A stretch of 64,000 nt of DNA from Lepidodermella squamata (GCA_047495785.1 JBLDXI010000045.1:434001-498000), one strand, 5' to 3'. Shown: positions 16,216-30,686, counted from the stretch's first letter. Made by a program: numbers and translations. Notes: generated from the letters alone by a model not told the origin.

Positions 16216-16642
16216 TACATCTGTTTTTTTGAGACTTGGGTTGATGCCGATGAAAAAGGCAATGAAAAACATGAAAATTTCATTCAAGGCCGAGATTTCA
16301 AACAATGAATTCATTCAAATGGATAACATGGCTATTGAATCAGACAAGGCCCGAAAATATGTTTAGTAAACAGCTTTTCCAATGCAAAAGTGAGGTCCGA
16401 TGCAAAATTCAAGTAAAAACACATAAAAACCGAATATGAACTGAAAATTTATTCGATATAATATCATACCCAATTAGTGTAATCTCGAGGCACAAGACAA
16501 TAAAGATGGAATATCATATTGAAAAGTCAATGAGCAATGTATCATTTCATCAAATAATTGAGCTATATCATAAGTGAAGGAAACGATGAAAATAACACAA
16601 TGAACGGCACAGCACGATTAGGGATCAATGGATATAAAATTT

Positions 16643-19600
16643 TCATGCAACTGAAGCAAAACTGTAAGGCGATTGCAGGTCGAGAATGTACTCGTCAGGT
16701 TGCATAGGGCGGTAGGCAATATTGGCAAGTTGAAACGGACTTTTGCTCTGGCGAAGAACATCCAACATCGCGCCCAGCTCTTGTCTGCGAGCCTGTTTAA
16801 AACTTCATCATAATTATTCAAAAATTGTAAAAAATATTATACCTCAAGTTGAGCCGTATCGGCTAGTGTCCTGAGCCAGTCAAATTTATTTCCCAGAATG
16901 ACAGATCCAAGAGCAGGTATCGCGATGCTTAAGTACGTGCTGATAAACTTGGTTCGAACAGTCTGATCCTCTTTTCGCTAGATTCGAAAATAATAGCGAT
17001 TTTTAAAAAAATTAAAAATCTCAGCAAACCTCTTGTCTGGTGAGTTTTTTATTCGCATCAACCCAAAGAATCTAAAATTGAATTATTAAGCGAATTTATT
17101 TTGCGAAAAAATATGCCGGCAAACTTACACGAACTACATCCATTATATCAGGCTGATCGGCGACATATGGGAAAGTCGATAAGAACGGATTTTGAATCTT
17201 ACCGGCCCATTGAGGATGTTCGCGTTTGCCCAACATCGAGATCAAAGTATCGAAGTAGAAGTCAAATGCCGGTAAATACAAAGAACAGCCAATCAACGTA
17301 TCAGGAAAGCAGTCAATTAGTTCTCGGTCGTAGTTGAAATCAAGAATCTTGAAAACGATGTAGGGCTCTTTGCTGTTTTTCATCGACACCGGCTTCTTCG
17401 GCCGCTGAGCTGAAAAAGAAAGACAGCAGATGTAAACTTGATCAAAAATACCCGAGAAATAAGGAAGTGGGGAACAAGTTACAAAAAGTTCATTTCCGCA
17501 TAAAAATATCCCAAGAGCAGTTTACATGCAAGTTCCAAATAATTCAAATTGTAAACAAACAGGCGCATAATTTGCTATCACAGCAATAATTGCAATCTCT
17601 AAATCCTGAAAAAGGTCCAGTTTACAATCAAATTCATCAAATTTTCAATTTCAGAAGGGAAAATTATGTAAAACACACCTGGTGGCGGCTGGCCAGAACC
17701 TAGCGCAATGCCGATTTCCAATGGAATACCTCCACATAGTTGTCCTTCAAAATTCCTGGAAAAAAGTATTGATTCAAGGATGTATTGTAAAATCTTCAAG
17801 TTTAACGCACCCTTTCTTTACGGGCTCGTTATTCTCGACTAGAGGCTGAGTATACCAACCGCATGAAATCATGCAAGAATCACTTGTACCCTGAAAGTCG
17901 AATGTTAACTGTTGGCACGAAATAATATGCTTGAGTCAGATACCGCTCGTTTTACGACATAGGAGCATTCAAACAGAACGGAGAGATTGGTGCTTTTCGA
18001 GTCGCATTTAATAAAGATTTCTCCGAACTGCATTCCAAGAGATAAATCATTTGTCTACCAACAAGTAACACAAATAAAAGATTTTATAAACCAGCCATCC
18101 CGATACTAACGTTTACGTCGAAGAGCCAATTCTTTTTCTCAGGGTCTGCGGTCCCAGAGGCTCGAACGGTGTGAACATTACTCACAATCTGGGCAAAAAA
18201 TAGATCATTAGCAGAAGCTGGATTGAATCAAAATGACCCACCCTTTCACCATCAATCAGGCAAATTCTCATTATTCTATCGACAGCGTCGGCGGCTATTA
18301 GCAATTAAATTATTTATGATCAGCCTTGTGAAATATATTAAAGTTTTTTTCTATCTAACCTCCAACACCACTGAGAGTAACCATGTTATGACAGCCCATC
18401 ACGGAAATTACTTTGATATGGCGAGGCTCCGGAGCTCCATGAAGAATCTGAGAAGTGCAGAATATTTGACAGATGATGCTTTGCTGCATAAATTATCATT
18501 TTCATACCTTCCCAACAGCGGATCCAAACGCTGCATCTTTAAAGCTCAAACGATGCGGCGTCAGTTTAGGAGCCAAGAAATTTCTGTACGTATAAATATC
18601 GCTAGTGTAAGACAGCATCTTGTGCAAGAAAGATGATCGAAAGCCGGCAGGAATAGCTCCAGACGACTTCAAACTTTCGAAAAGTTGATCATTCTTTGTC
18701 TTTAATATAATATGTTTACAACCACACTAGACATGTCCATGAATTTGCTTACGGATTTATCATTTTTCACGTGAAGCCAAATTTCAGATCCACTCATATT
18801 TAGAACATCAGGCGATATTTTAGCGCGAAAACTTAGTTTTTCGACACTTGATTGCGACATAACAGGCAGCGTTGACGAGGGAGGATGCGCAAATGAAATC
18901 TGAGGAGCCACAGGCATATTAACGACCGGAACATTCGTAATGCTATTGGCAGCAGAGCCAATAACTTGTTGATGCGTTACTGGCGTTGGAGTAGTCAATA
19001 CAGGTGGTACTGATTGTGCTAAAAAACATCTTGCAATTAAACGAAATGGGCAGCAGACTTTGAAACAATTATACCAGCAGAAGATTGAGGCAGTGGTGCA
19101 GGAGCTATCGATCTCTGAACTGAAGCAGGTGGATTTTGCGGCTGTGAGGCGACCACAGGGACTTTCTGCAAGGTAAGGGAATCGTAGATAATCCACGATG
19201 ATGAAACTGAAGAAAAAACCTGAGGAGCCGGGGCATCTATACTTTCAAGCTGGTCCAACACCTTGGCTAACTCAGCCTGTGAACAAAGATCAGTAACTTT
19301 TCATACATTTGTGGAGTAATCAACTAACCTTTAGCTTCAATATATTCTCATTCTGCTCCTTAGTGAAGTTTTGATTACTACGCTGAAAATTTAATGAGCA
19401 ATGAATGTACACTAACTCACAGAGCTACAACTTACTATCATATTTTCAATATCATCTTCCACCCCTTCGCCTTCTCCCAAATAGTTATCGGCAACTTCAT
19501 CGAAATTGGTAACATTGCTGCGGTTGGCTATCAACTCCTGGCACTTCTTGAGAAATGCCACAATCTAAGATAAGAGAGTGAATTAGCGGTGTCAGGCAGG

Positions 19601-19651
19601 GGGAGGGGGTGTATAAAATACCTGCTGCTGTTTGACTTCGAAGGATGACAT
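16643..19651 (-). CDS. NPHP1: Nephrocystin-1 (ciliary transition-zone protein)
   Basis: Sixteen exons on the minus strand: 19651-19622, 19564-19436, 19382-19329, 19276-19075, 19018-18753, 18699-18508, 18447-18360, 18294-18242, 18188-18111, 18027-17944, 17890-17811, 17755-17679, 17409-17129, 17071-17030, 16977-16843, 16792-16643; 646 aa in frame. The N-terminus is a short coiled coil; the middle (residues ~80-220) is Pro/Ser/Val-rich and disordered-looking; the C-terminal ~420 residues are the nephrocystin domain. Diagnostic matches to human NPHP1: SGAIPAGFRSSFL, RICLIDGERIVSNVHTVRA, LSFKDA, PDTLIGCSLYL, and FLSTFPYVADQPDIMDVVR. The protein builds the ciliary transition zone with NPHP4. The SH3 domain that human NPHP1 has between the coiled coil and the nephrocystin domain is not seen. 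Introns are 50-60 bases except two of ~270 and ~65. Confidence 0.85.
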
Positions 19652-20490
19652 AGGTAGTGACAAACCAACGACAACAAGAGAAAAAGCTGCTGACAACTTA
19701 AAACTTCAAAGGCTTGAGCATTAGCTGTCGCGAGAGACGCAAAAACCTAACAACAAAAGTTTATTTTTAAAATATAATATTGAAGTCATATTATGCTATA
19801 TCTGATATAGTGAATAAAGAATAGCGCGTTTTTCTAGAATATGACCTTCACGAAGCGCGGGTCCCGACAAAAAAGTACGCCGCGGCCATGACAAGACGCG
19901 CGACAAAGTGACTGCGCGCGAAAACTCAGACCTTTTCATGATGTCAGCCAGAGCTCCAAAAAGACGGTAATATAGTAATTAAATTACGAGACAGATTCAG
20001 AGGCTCAGCTGATAGGGTAACAAGTTTGATGAGTTTCCTGCGATTTGTCTCGCTAATCTCACGTATTTTGATTGTTGGGGGGTCGCTGGGCCATTTAGAT
20101 CCTATTTTTTTGTAGGAAAATTCTTTTTGCCCATTCAAATTGCCTGTAATCTACGCGAGTAAGGAGTCAAAATGACAGCCATGTCATGTTTTTGTAATGG
20201 AAGGCAAGAGACAGTTTCTAAAATTGTCTGACCGGTTACGAGACAGAAAACCACTTTTTGGAGCACTGATGTCAGCAAAGGCAACTTGCTTCCGTCATAA
20301 CGGCTGGTCTCGATATCAAAATATCACCATAATGCTCAACTACATTATTCCAGATTTAGAAAAAACGTCCTAAGCCTAATTTTTTAATCCGCCTATTTCT
20401 ATTTTTGCAACTTTTGCCTTGCTCCAGCTCGTTCATTCCGCCTGGACGGTTTCATTTTTTAATTACTTATTATTTATAGGCTCGGATCGA
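19652..20490. other. Divergent-promoter interval between NPHP1 and SARS2
   Basis: No exon is recognised. The segment 19840-19925 is GC-rich (CGCG motifs) and lies head-to-head between the two genes, so it may carry both promoters; this is inferred from position. The TTTATAG at 20473-20479 is the putative trans-splice acceptor of the plus-strand run. Confidence 0.4.
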
Positions 20491-21903
20491 ATGGTTCATG
20501 CATCGCGAGTCTATCGTAGCGTTTCACTAACGCAAAGGAATTTCTTGAACCTTATTCGCTCAAAATTGGGGGACAAAACTTACCGACAAAGTTTAATCGA
20601 TAATGCCAATGTGCGCGGTGAGGTTGTAGATGGAGGTCTTCTGGAAAAGTTGTCAACTCGGCATGTTTTCGATTCAGATAGTGAAAAAGAAGCTATTGGT
20701 GTTGTTTTCAAGCTTCCAAACTGGACCCATTCCAGTGCGCCTCGTGGTGACGAAAATGCATCAGCAACTGTGAGGAATTATCAGTCCTCTTCCGTTCCGA
20801 AAAAGGGAACTGTGAAAGCTGCCGAAAAAATCGCACTGGCCAACAATTGGCTGAGGTATTCGGATCTCGGGCTAATTTCTGGTCCCAAAACTTATGCGTT
20901 GGCGGGTCCTCTTGCTAAGCTTGAGTCGTCGCTGATCCGTTTCGCGCTCAGCAAGCTCTTATCCAAATCTTTTAATTTCGTTCACGTCAATGAGTTGGTT
21001 CGCTCCGAAATAATTAACGGATGTGGATTTCCAACGGATTCTATACGTTCACAAGTTTATAAACTTGGAAGCCCTGCTGAAATTGATTCTTTATGTCTAA
21101 TTGGTACTGCAGAAATGGCCTTGGCAGGTATATTTTCCATCATAGTTCATGGCACACCTAGGCTGTTGTTTTATTCTAGGATATGTGTCCAACAGATGTT
21201 TCAGCGAACGCCAGCTACCGCTGAAGTTGTGTTCGCTTAGTCGATGCTACAGAGCAGAAGCGAGTGATAATCAAATAGACAAGGGATTGTATCGGGTAAT
21301 GCTTGTTTCATGATTAGATGCAGAAGGAGTTCTAAATCGCTGCTCGTAGGTTCATCAATTTTACAAGGTAGAAATGTTCATCGTGGCAAAGAATAACGCG
21401 GAAGCCTCAGATTTAATTCTTAATGACTTGGTCGCTGTTGAAGAAGAAATATGTCGAGATTTAGGCCTAAGCTATCGTTTGCTTGATATCGCAAGTATGG
21501 ACCTTGGCCTCCCTGCTTATCGTAAATTCGACATTGAAGCTTGGCTGCCCGGGCATGATCGGTTTGGCGAAGTAACTTCCGCGTCCAATTGCATCGACTG
21601 GCAATCAAGTCGATTAGGAATACAGTATAAAACCAGTGACGGCGTGACTCATTTCGCACACACTTTAAATGGTGGGTTAAATTGCCAGCGTGTGTTGGAT
21701 TTTAATAGATTGCTCTTTTAGGCACAGCATTAGCCGTCCCGAGGGTTTTAATCGCTTTGCTTGAAACACATCAAGACGGCGACTGTGTCGTTCTCCCCGA
21801 TGCTTTGCGTCCATTCTACGGTAGTTCGAAACTCGAACCACTTGCTCGTTGTTGGCGTTCGTCTCCCGCCCAAAATGTTTCGGGTATCCTTGATTCTTCT
21901 TAG
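20491..21903 (+). CDS. SARS2: Seryl-tRNA synthetase, mitochondrial type
   Basis: Exons 20491-21127, 21180-21295, 21350-21671, 21722-21903; 418 aa in frame. It charges mitochondrial tRNA-Ser. The class II aaRS core is clear: GTAEMALAG; motif 2 region with SRCYRAEAS...GLYRVHQFYKVEMF; ELGLPAYRKFDIEAWLPG-type block (seen as DLGLPAYRKFDIEAW); TSASNCIDWQSSRLGI; and HTLNGTALAVPRVLIALLE (motif 3). These match human SARS2 closely. The first ~35 residues are basic and hydroxylated (MVHASRVYRSVSL), as expected of a mitochondrial presequence. It is about 100 residues shorter than human SARS2, mainly at the ends. First gene of a three-gene run; a TTTATAG acceptor lies 12 bases before the ATG, the likely trans-splice site. 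Confidence 0.9.
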
Positions 21904-21999
21904 GGTCGCTCTTAAATTCAGACGGCAGAATAATTTTCGATTAATCGCGCTATTCATTTTGTTTCTAGATATTAATTATTGTATTTGCTTCATCCAAAA

Positions 22000-22541
22000 A
22001 TGTTGACGGAGAACGATGCGGTACGTTCGGCAATTATTACCAATGTCTTTAATAATTGTTTGTTTCGCAGTTTATGACCGAACTTGGAAAGCTGTTCTTT
22101 AAGTCTCGTACTGCTGGTACTTTGAGGATAGTATTGAAAAAACGTGAGTCATCGAATTTTAACTGAGAATTTTAATTTGTTTATTCTTGCTGCATAGATG
22201 ATGGCAGAAATAAACCTCTCCCTAGAGATCCTAAGAAAAAGCCGTGGACTTTCAAGCCTAAAAAGGGAAAATCGTCTGACGGATCTTCCTCCTCGTCCTC
22301 CGCATCTCATTCGGCGGCTCATAGTAACGAACCCCGTTGCCTTATTCGCGCCACCTTGGGGTCTAAAAAAGTTACCACCAACGTGTTTTCTAAGGATATC
22401 AACAAATTCCAAGTCGCCTTCAGTTCATCTCTCAGGACAAACATCGACGGTCTGAAAAAGAAGGATAAAAAGGCGGAAAAGAAAAATAAAGCTGCCGCCG
22501 CCGGTCAAGGCACCGCCGCTGCCTCATCGTCTTCCAAATAA
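22000..22541 (+). CDS. SRP14: Signal recognition particle 14 kDa subunit
   Basis: Exons 22000-22020, 22071-22143, 22198-22541; 145 aa in frame. With SRP9 it binds the Alu domain of SRP RNA and pauses translation. Visible family pattern: FMTELGKLFFKSRTAGTLRIVLKK at the start (cut here as FMTELGKLFF...VLKK), DGRNKPLP, CLIRATLGSKKVTTNV, SKDINKFQVAFSSSLR, NIDGLKKKDKK, and a Lys/Ala-rich tail as in vertebrate SRP14. A Ser-rich insertion lies between the DGR block and CLIRA. It begins 96 bases after the SARS2 stop, with a TTTCTAG acceptor at 21968, 31 bases before the ATG, so it is probably a downstream operon gene. Confidence 0.9.
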
Positions 22542-22800
22542 GGTTATCACCTTGACTTGTGCAATGCCTATTCGACACAAATCGGATGTGTTGGAAAAAA
22601 ATGTGAAAAAATTATTCGTATCTAATCTGGGATTTGGGTTGTCTTTTATTTAAGTGAAATCAGAATACGGTCAAATAATGTTTCTCTTTGTTATGTGCGT
22701 TGTGCTCACGAAAAAAGTTGTTCGTCTTTTGACAACTGCGACAAGTAAAAGAAGAAATGCAATTGCGTTTTAATTAGGTCATTTTCTTTGTAACTGAAAC

Positions 22801-23905
22801 ATGTCCAGTGAAGCTGAATTGACGCATGGCGAGGCGCAGTTGTATGACAGACAGCTGCGGCTGTGGGGTGTTGAAGCCCAGCGGCGGTTGAAATCGTCCC
22901 GCGTGTTCATGTTTGGCGTGTCCGCTTTGATTGGTGAAGTTGCGAAGAATCTCGTTTTGGCCGGTGTTAATCGCGTCACGCTGGTTGACCAGAACCCTGT
23001 CTCAGAGGCCGACGTATCATCCAGCTTTTTCGTCTCTCAGCTAGATCTAGGAAAAAATGTGAGTTGCGGCTGAAAAACATCGAAAATAAAGCTAAACTTT
23101 CGACCGATTTTAGAAAGCTTCGACCTTTGCTGGAAATCTTCGAGTTTTGAACTCATTGGTCACAGTCGATGCATTCGAATGGGGCCCATCTCAAAGTGGC
23201 GATGTGCTATCCCTTGGCGATTTATTCGAAAAATACCCCGAAGCGAATCCGCCCATCAAGGAAGGCGATTTCGTCGTTGTCAACGGCTACAACCAGGCCA
23301 CATCAGCCGCAATTGCCGTCGAGTGTCGTGAATTGGGCGCCGCTTGTTACGTGGCCGGGGTTTCGGGTGCTCTAGGGTGTTTTTTCGCCGATCTGGGCGA
23401 TTCTTTCAACTACTGCCAGGCGGACGATGCTCAACTGTCGAATTTCCAGCGATCGAACGTAGGTTCAGAGCAGAAGGCCGCATTCCCGCCGCTTGGGCCG
23501 ATTTTGAGCCTGAACCCAAGTTTGAAACGCACAGATCTCGTTACGACTGAAACGCCGTCTGGTCAACGATACTTCACCCTGGCTTGCAGCCTGCTGAACA
23601 GCATCGCTTCTAACAACGACTTCGCATCGATCGACAAAACTCTGCTGGAAATTTGCGGCGAAAATGTTGAAGTTCTCGGCGACCAGGTTCTCACCCCGGC
23701 TACTTCGTCGATGGTTGGCGGCATTCTGGCGCAGGAAATCGTGAAGGCTATCTGTAAAAACGCGGCTCCGTTCAACAATTTCTTCTTCATTGACGTTACT
23801 CGGTTTTTCTCACTTGTCGACTGCATTCGAAACACGAATTCTCAATCCAACGCGGAAATCGCCGCTGCTGCTCAAGTTCCGGTTGGAATCCCGGTTTCAG
23901 TCTAG
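22801..23905 (+). CDS. SAE1: SUMO-activating enzyme subunit 1 (AOS1)
   Basis: Exons 22801-23058 and 23114-23905; 349 aa (human 346). It is half of the SUMO E1 heterodimer with UBA2 and acts mainly in the nucleus. The family start LYDRQLRLWGVEAQRRLKSS is intact. Next come the Rossmann segment (VFMFGVSALIGEVAKNLVLAGV) shown here in part, VDQNPVSEADVSSSFF, and near the end LTPATSSMVGGILAQEIVKA, then FFFIDVT. As in all AOS1 proteins the catalytic cysteine domain is small; catalysis is by UBA2. An AATAAA lies at about 23969. It follows SRP14 by 259 bases and has a TTTTAATTAG acceptor at 22777, 23 bases before the ATG. Confidence 0.92.
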
Positions 23906-24387
23906 AAATTTTATTATAGAACTAACAAATTTCATTGTCTCGTGTTTTCTCTCGGTGATTTTTTCGGAAATAAAACTATCAATGCGTTTCTGATTTTATT
24001 TTTACTTTCGTTAACTCCCCAGTCTTTCCGAATGCAGTTGTCGAAGCTGTTTACACTGGGCACTAGTTGTTGCATCGAAGGATTCAGAACTGAGCTAGAA
24101 CTGGGAAACTGATGTAAAAACTGAAAAATGTTGTAGTTTCAGTTGCAGATTGCCTGAAACCTTCACCGCAGGCGAATGGGGACCATCTTACCGCACCCTT
24201 TGATTTGCAGTAGAGTTCAACGGAGCCTTTTAGGGTCCTACAGCACTTTCTGAACCCACAAAGCAGGCAAGAGTCAAGGCCACCAGCCACGCAGCATTTT
24301 ACTTTTGTTATTGCACTGCGCCACTGTTATTACGGAAAAGATCCCCATGCTTCGATGTCCCACGTTGCATCGAATTTTCACTTAAGA
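23906..24387. other. Intergenic, with a short snRNA-like segment
   Basis: No coding exon is seen. At 24227-24262 the sequence contains GGGTCCTACAGCACTTTCTG, close to the Sm-site region of the U4 gene at 47425-47446 (GGGTCCCCTGTAGCACTTTCTG). It may be a degenerate snRNA 3' part, but no U4 5' region precedes it, so I do not call a gene. Confidence 0.35.
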
Positions 24388-25586
24388 ATGTCCTCTCAGG
24401 TGCTGGCATTGGGAAAATTTTGCTACTGGTCCAAATTGCCGCAAGCAGTGAAAATCAAAACTTGCTCATCGTATAATATGTGTGCATATGCAAACTATTA
24501 ATTAAGGTGTATTGCCCTCCATAATAAAAAGCGGGTCGATTCCTGAAAAGTTAATAATTAGCTTTGCGCAGTGGCAAAAAAAGGAAAAAAGGCAAAAAGT
24601 GAATGGTTCGCCTTTACCTGCTAAACCAACTCCGCAGCCAAGCAAAAGCCCGGCGATAAGCTACAGCTTGCTGCCGCGAGATTTCAAACGCCACCAAATG
24701 CAGTCGAGGCTGAATCATGTCAACAAAGACGCCGAGCCAAAAACTCCGCAGCCTAATATACCAAATTTAATCCTACCTCCATCCAATTCTGATCTCGATT
24801 CGGCTGCGGGTAGCATGGAAACTGCTGGAACCGGGGCAACTGTACCCAGCACTGATACCGGCATAGGTTCAGGCAGCATGGATCTAACCAAATTTCTTGA
24901 TAAAAGGCTGATTCCGGGTTCAGTGGAAGCAGTACAGAAGCAGTACAAGTGGTGTGAGGAGTTATGAGTCAAGTTTCAGGAGTTTGATTAAAAAAACTGC
25001 CAGTTCCAGGCGCTGGTAAAACTGCTGTCTCGGTTAGCGCCAATGCTGGCCAGAAATTCGATGAAAGTATTCGCATGAACGCGGCTGACATTAGCCTTCT
25101 TAATCAGCTGATTTCCAACTACACTAGGAGCACTAGTGAATTGATGAGCAAATCTAGAAATGACGGTAATTGAAAGAATTAATTTCGAGAATTTTTCTAA
25201 ATTTGTTTCATCCAGGTACGCTTCCTGCTTTGGCAGAGTCGGATCAGAAATCAGCTGGGCGAGATACTTCAGCTTCGCAAGTTTTACCCGAAATTTCGGG
25301 CGAATTGAACGATGTCGCAAATGATTTCAACAACATGGTACAGCGAAATCGAGCCAAAGAAACGCGTTTTGCGTTACCGAAATTCAACGGCGGAATTTCG
25401 TCCTGTGGCAGCTTCGGCCACTGTTTCACTGACTATCGATTGGGGGCTAATCTGACGACTCTACTTGCCCACCCCAACGGATTTCGATTTTCTTCTATCA
25501 CCGAACAACTGCTTTATTATTTCAAATTCACGGAGGAGAGGCGGATGCAAACAGAAACCGAGCAGCTACTTGAGTTGCGATCTTAG
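24388..25586 (+). CDS. Unrecognised 306-aa protein; exon 2 starts inside a U4 fragment
   Basis: Proposed exons 24388-24399, 24572-24953, 25010-25165, 25216-25586; the frame is kept across all three junctions. Exon 1 is only MSSQ and is the weakest part; ATG 24698 inside exon 2 is an alternative start. Residues 5-30 are Lys/Gln/Pro-rich; 60-120 Ser/Thr/Gly-rich and disordered-looking; then FLDKRLIPGSVEAVQKQYKW, a helical block with ISLLNQLISNYTRSTSELM, a polar stretch, and a hydrophobic C-terminal helix region (SSITEQLLYYFKFTEERRM). No signal peptide, membrane segment or known motif is seen. Introns 2 and 3 are 56 and 50 bases with normal borders. I cannot assign a function. Confidence 0.45.
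24480..24576 (+). pseudogene. Truncated U4 snRNA gene copy (promoter plus first 17 bases)
   Basis: The segment matches the promoter and start of the full U4 gene at 47247-47343: TGTGCATATGCAAACTATT (upstream element), then ATAATAAAAAGCGGGTCGA (TATA-like element), then AGCTTTGCGCAGTGGCA at 24560-24576, the invariant 5' end of U4. After that the match stops at a purine-rich run (AAAAAGG). The rest of U4 is absent downstream, so it cannot make a functional U4. It lies in intron 1 and the start of exon 2 of the gene at 24388-25586, and the U4 bases TTTGCGCAG act as that exon's acceptor in my model. Confidence 0.7.
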
Positions 25587-25712
25587 ATTTTCTTTCATCC
25601 ACTTTAGAAAATACTTCCCATTTTTCAAACATCAACCATTATTTTTTATTCAAACTGAAAGATTTTTGAGTTGTTAAAAGAAACAAAAAAATTGACAAAT
25701 AAATTGAGAAAG

Positions 25713-26936
25713 TTAAATCGGCGGCAGGCCCATTGGGGCTGTCAGCGAAGTTGACGACTTTTTCGGGTCTTTCACCGTGTATTTGTCCCACTTTTTCTCC
25801 GGGTCGAACGGCTCCCATCGAGACGCCGGGAATATATGCTTATTCCGCTCGTACCAACTTCGAAGGCAAACTTTACCGGCGTGTGATTCTTCTTTTTCAA
25901 TTGAAGCGTCGTTTATCAGTCGAATGTCATTTCTAACGCTGAAATCGAATAATGGACCACTTTTACCGCGCGCTTTCGTCACAATCAGCTCGTAAAACGT
26001 GTAATGATGAGGTAGAATAAGATCCTCCTAAAAATTAGGGAAAAAACGTATAAAATCACGAAAATAATCGCAATAGAAACTCACCTTAATAAACATGAGC
26101 TGATCAACGCCAACCACTCGCAATTCGTTAAATTCAGCACGCAGGGCTTCAAGAGCTTTTTGAAGAAATTGCTGGATTGAAAAGCCTTTCTTGATTTTAA
26201 CCGATCGACGATGGCCGGAACCGTCCCAGTAACTGTAAGTGATCTCGACGTCCTCATTTTTGATCATTTCCTGCGTATGCCGCCATTCGGCCGCCAGTTT
26301 TTGACGAAGTTTCGCCTCTTGCTCTTCTCGCTCTCGATCCGGGAGAAAACTAGTATCGACCTCCGGGTTCATACCGAAGCGTTTCTTTTGAAATGCGGCC
26401 GGTTTGTTGGTTTCTTGGTGCTCTCCACTGCTAACACTTGTGAAGCTTTCGTTTTTCGCCTCCTGACTTTCTTCACCTTGGCTAGACGTGGCCTTGTCTT
26501 GGCTAACTTCACCTGCTGCGACGGTAGATGGCGAGGTAACCGCCTCCGACGAACTTTCCACGTCATCTGTCTCCTCGTCATCAAACGCGAATGACAATTT
26601 TGATTTATCGACTGTCTTTTTCTTTTTAGCCTCATTATCACTACCACCGCCTTGTTGCTTTCTCCGTTCAGCCCTTTTCTCCGTTGATAAAGCCATTTCA
26701 AGGTCATGCTCTTTCAACGCCTTCTCCCGCTTAGCCCGCATTTGATCGAGAGTAAGTAAACCAACGGTTTCATTGCGAATTTTCTCCTCAACAGAGTCAT
26801 ATTTCGCAGAAAACCGACCGTCAATTGAGTTGAATTTCGTCTCATCCGCAATTTTCTTCCGTTGAAAAGCAGCCTCTTCCTGTTCTTTCTGTCGCTTTCT
26901 TTGAAGCTGTAAAGCTCTAGCAGCGTCGTCACCCAT
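25713..26936 (-). CDS. FAM50A: FAM50/XAP5 nuclear protein
   Basis: Exons 26936-26085 and 26027-25713 on the minus strand; 388 aa (human FAM50A 339). The C-terminal XAP5 domain is clear: [112 protein letters not shown]. The N-terminal half is a charged helix ([16 protein letters not shown]) followed by an acidic Ser-rich linker longer than in vertebrates. FAM50A is nuclear and linked to splicing (spliceosome C complex). A TTTCTCTAG acceptor ends 9 bases before the ATG, so the mRNA is probably trans-spliced; PSMA7 lies 228 bases upstream on the same strand. Confidence 0.92.
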
Positions 26937-27164
26937 GATTAAAACCTAGAGAAATCGAAAAAAACACCAAGATGAAGCGCCTTCATTTTGTCTTTGTTTT
27001 AATTCCCGAAACGAGAAAAGATTTCGCAAGATAATCCATTCAAAGCACGTTAAACGTGACAAATTATCACTGGGACTACTAAATTTGGTATAACACAGTT
27101 TTGCAGAATTGCAAACACATGCATTTTGCTAGCGCCGGAATGTTTGCTCGTGTCATGGAAACAC

Positions 27165-27932
27165 TTATTGCTTCTTGCCTTTACCGGCAGCCTCAGCAGC
27201 AGCTTGTTGAGCCTGACGCTCCTTCTCGATTTCGGCAAGGAGTTGCTCAACTTCGGTGGGGTTGAGGAACGAAAGACGTTGGCCGCGACGCATAGCAGCA
27301 ACTTCGATGTTGCGAGCCGAGGCTTGGACAACCTCCACCAGAGCACGAACAGCCAGACGCTTGACGGCTGAGTCGTCTGAAAGGTCGGTATCACCATAGG
27401 TGCGCTCAAGGAATTCGCGAACAGTTTTGGCTTGACGGCCGATAGCGTTTGCACGCCACTCATTGTAAGCACCAGATGGATCTGTCTGGAAAAGATGAGG
27501 CTCGCCGCTAACTTCATCGAATCCAGCAATCAACATAGCCAGACCGAACGGGCGCCGGCCGTTACTTTGAGTGTACTTCTGCTTCATTTGAGCAATGAAC
27601 CGGGTAATGTATTCGATGCTAACGGGATCTTCAACAGTCAATCGATGGCTTTGGCATTCAATGCGGGCACGGTTCAACAGAATTCGAGCGTCAGCAGTTA
27701 ATCCAGCAAAAGCCAAGGCCACATGGTCGTCCAATGCGGCAATTTTGCGGTTAGTGCGGTCTTCTTGAAGCTTGGCGACAGCTTTCTTCTCCACAGCAAG
27801 AACGACTATGTTTTTGCCAACAATAGCCACAGCTACGGCACCTTTGCTAACAGCCTCGCGAGCATAATCAACCTGGAAAAGGTGACCATCAGGGGAAAAG
27901 ACTGTAATAGCGCGATCGTATCGGTCAGCCAT
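27165..27932 (-). CDS. PSMA7: 20S proteasome subunit alpha type-7
   Basis: Single exon, 255 aa (human 248), start at [16 protein letters not shown]. The alpha-subunit N-terminal signature [20 protein letters not shown] is intact; then [64 protein letters not shown], and a Lys/Ala-rich C-terminus. As an alpha subunit it has no catalytic threonine and forms the outer ring of the 20S core. It is the first gene of a probable two-gene minus-strand run with FAM50. No intron is present, unlike most neighbours. Confidence 0.95.
   Translation of the reverse strand: MADRYDRAITVFSPDGHLFQVDYAREAVSKGAVAVAIVGKNIVVLAVEKKAVAKLQEDRTNRKIAALDDHVALAFAGLTADARILLNRARIECQSHRLTVEDPVSIEYITRFIAQMKQKYTQSNGRRPFGLAMLIAGFDEVSGEPHLFQTDPSGAYNEWRANAIGRQAKTVREFLERTYGDTDLSDDSAVKRLAVRALVEVVQASARNIEVAAMRRGQRLSFLNPTEVEQLLAEIEKERQAQQAAAEAAGKGKKQ

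Positions 27933-30686
<2,754 letters not shown>

Noticed and set aside
24110-24265. Second U4 or a spliced-leader RNA gene
   Set aside because: Only the Sm-site region (about 22 bases) resembles U4. The 5' part and the PSE/TATA blocks are missing upstream, so a gene call is not supported.
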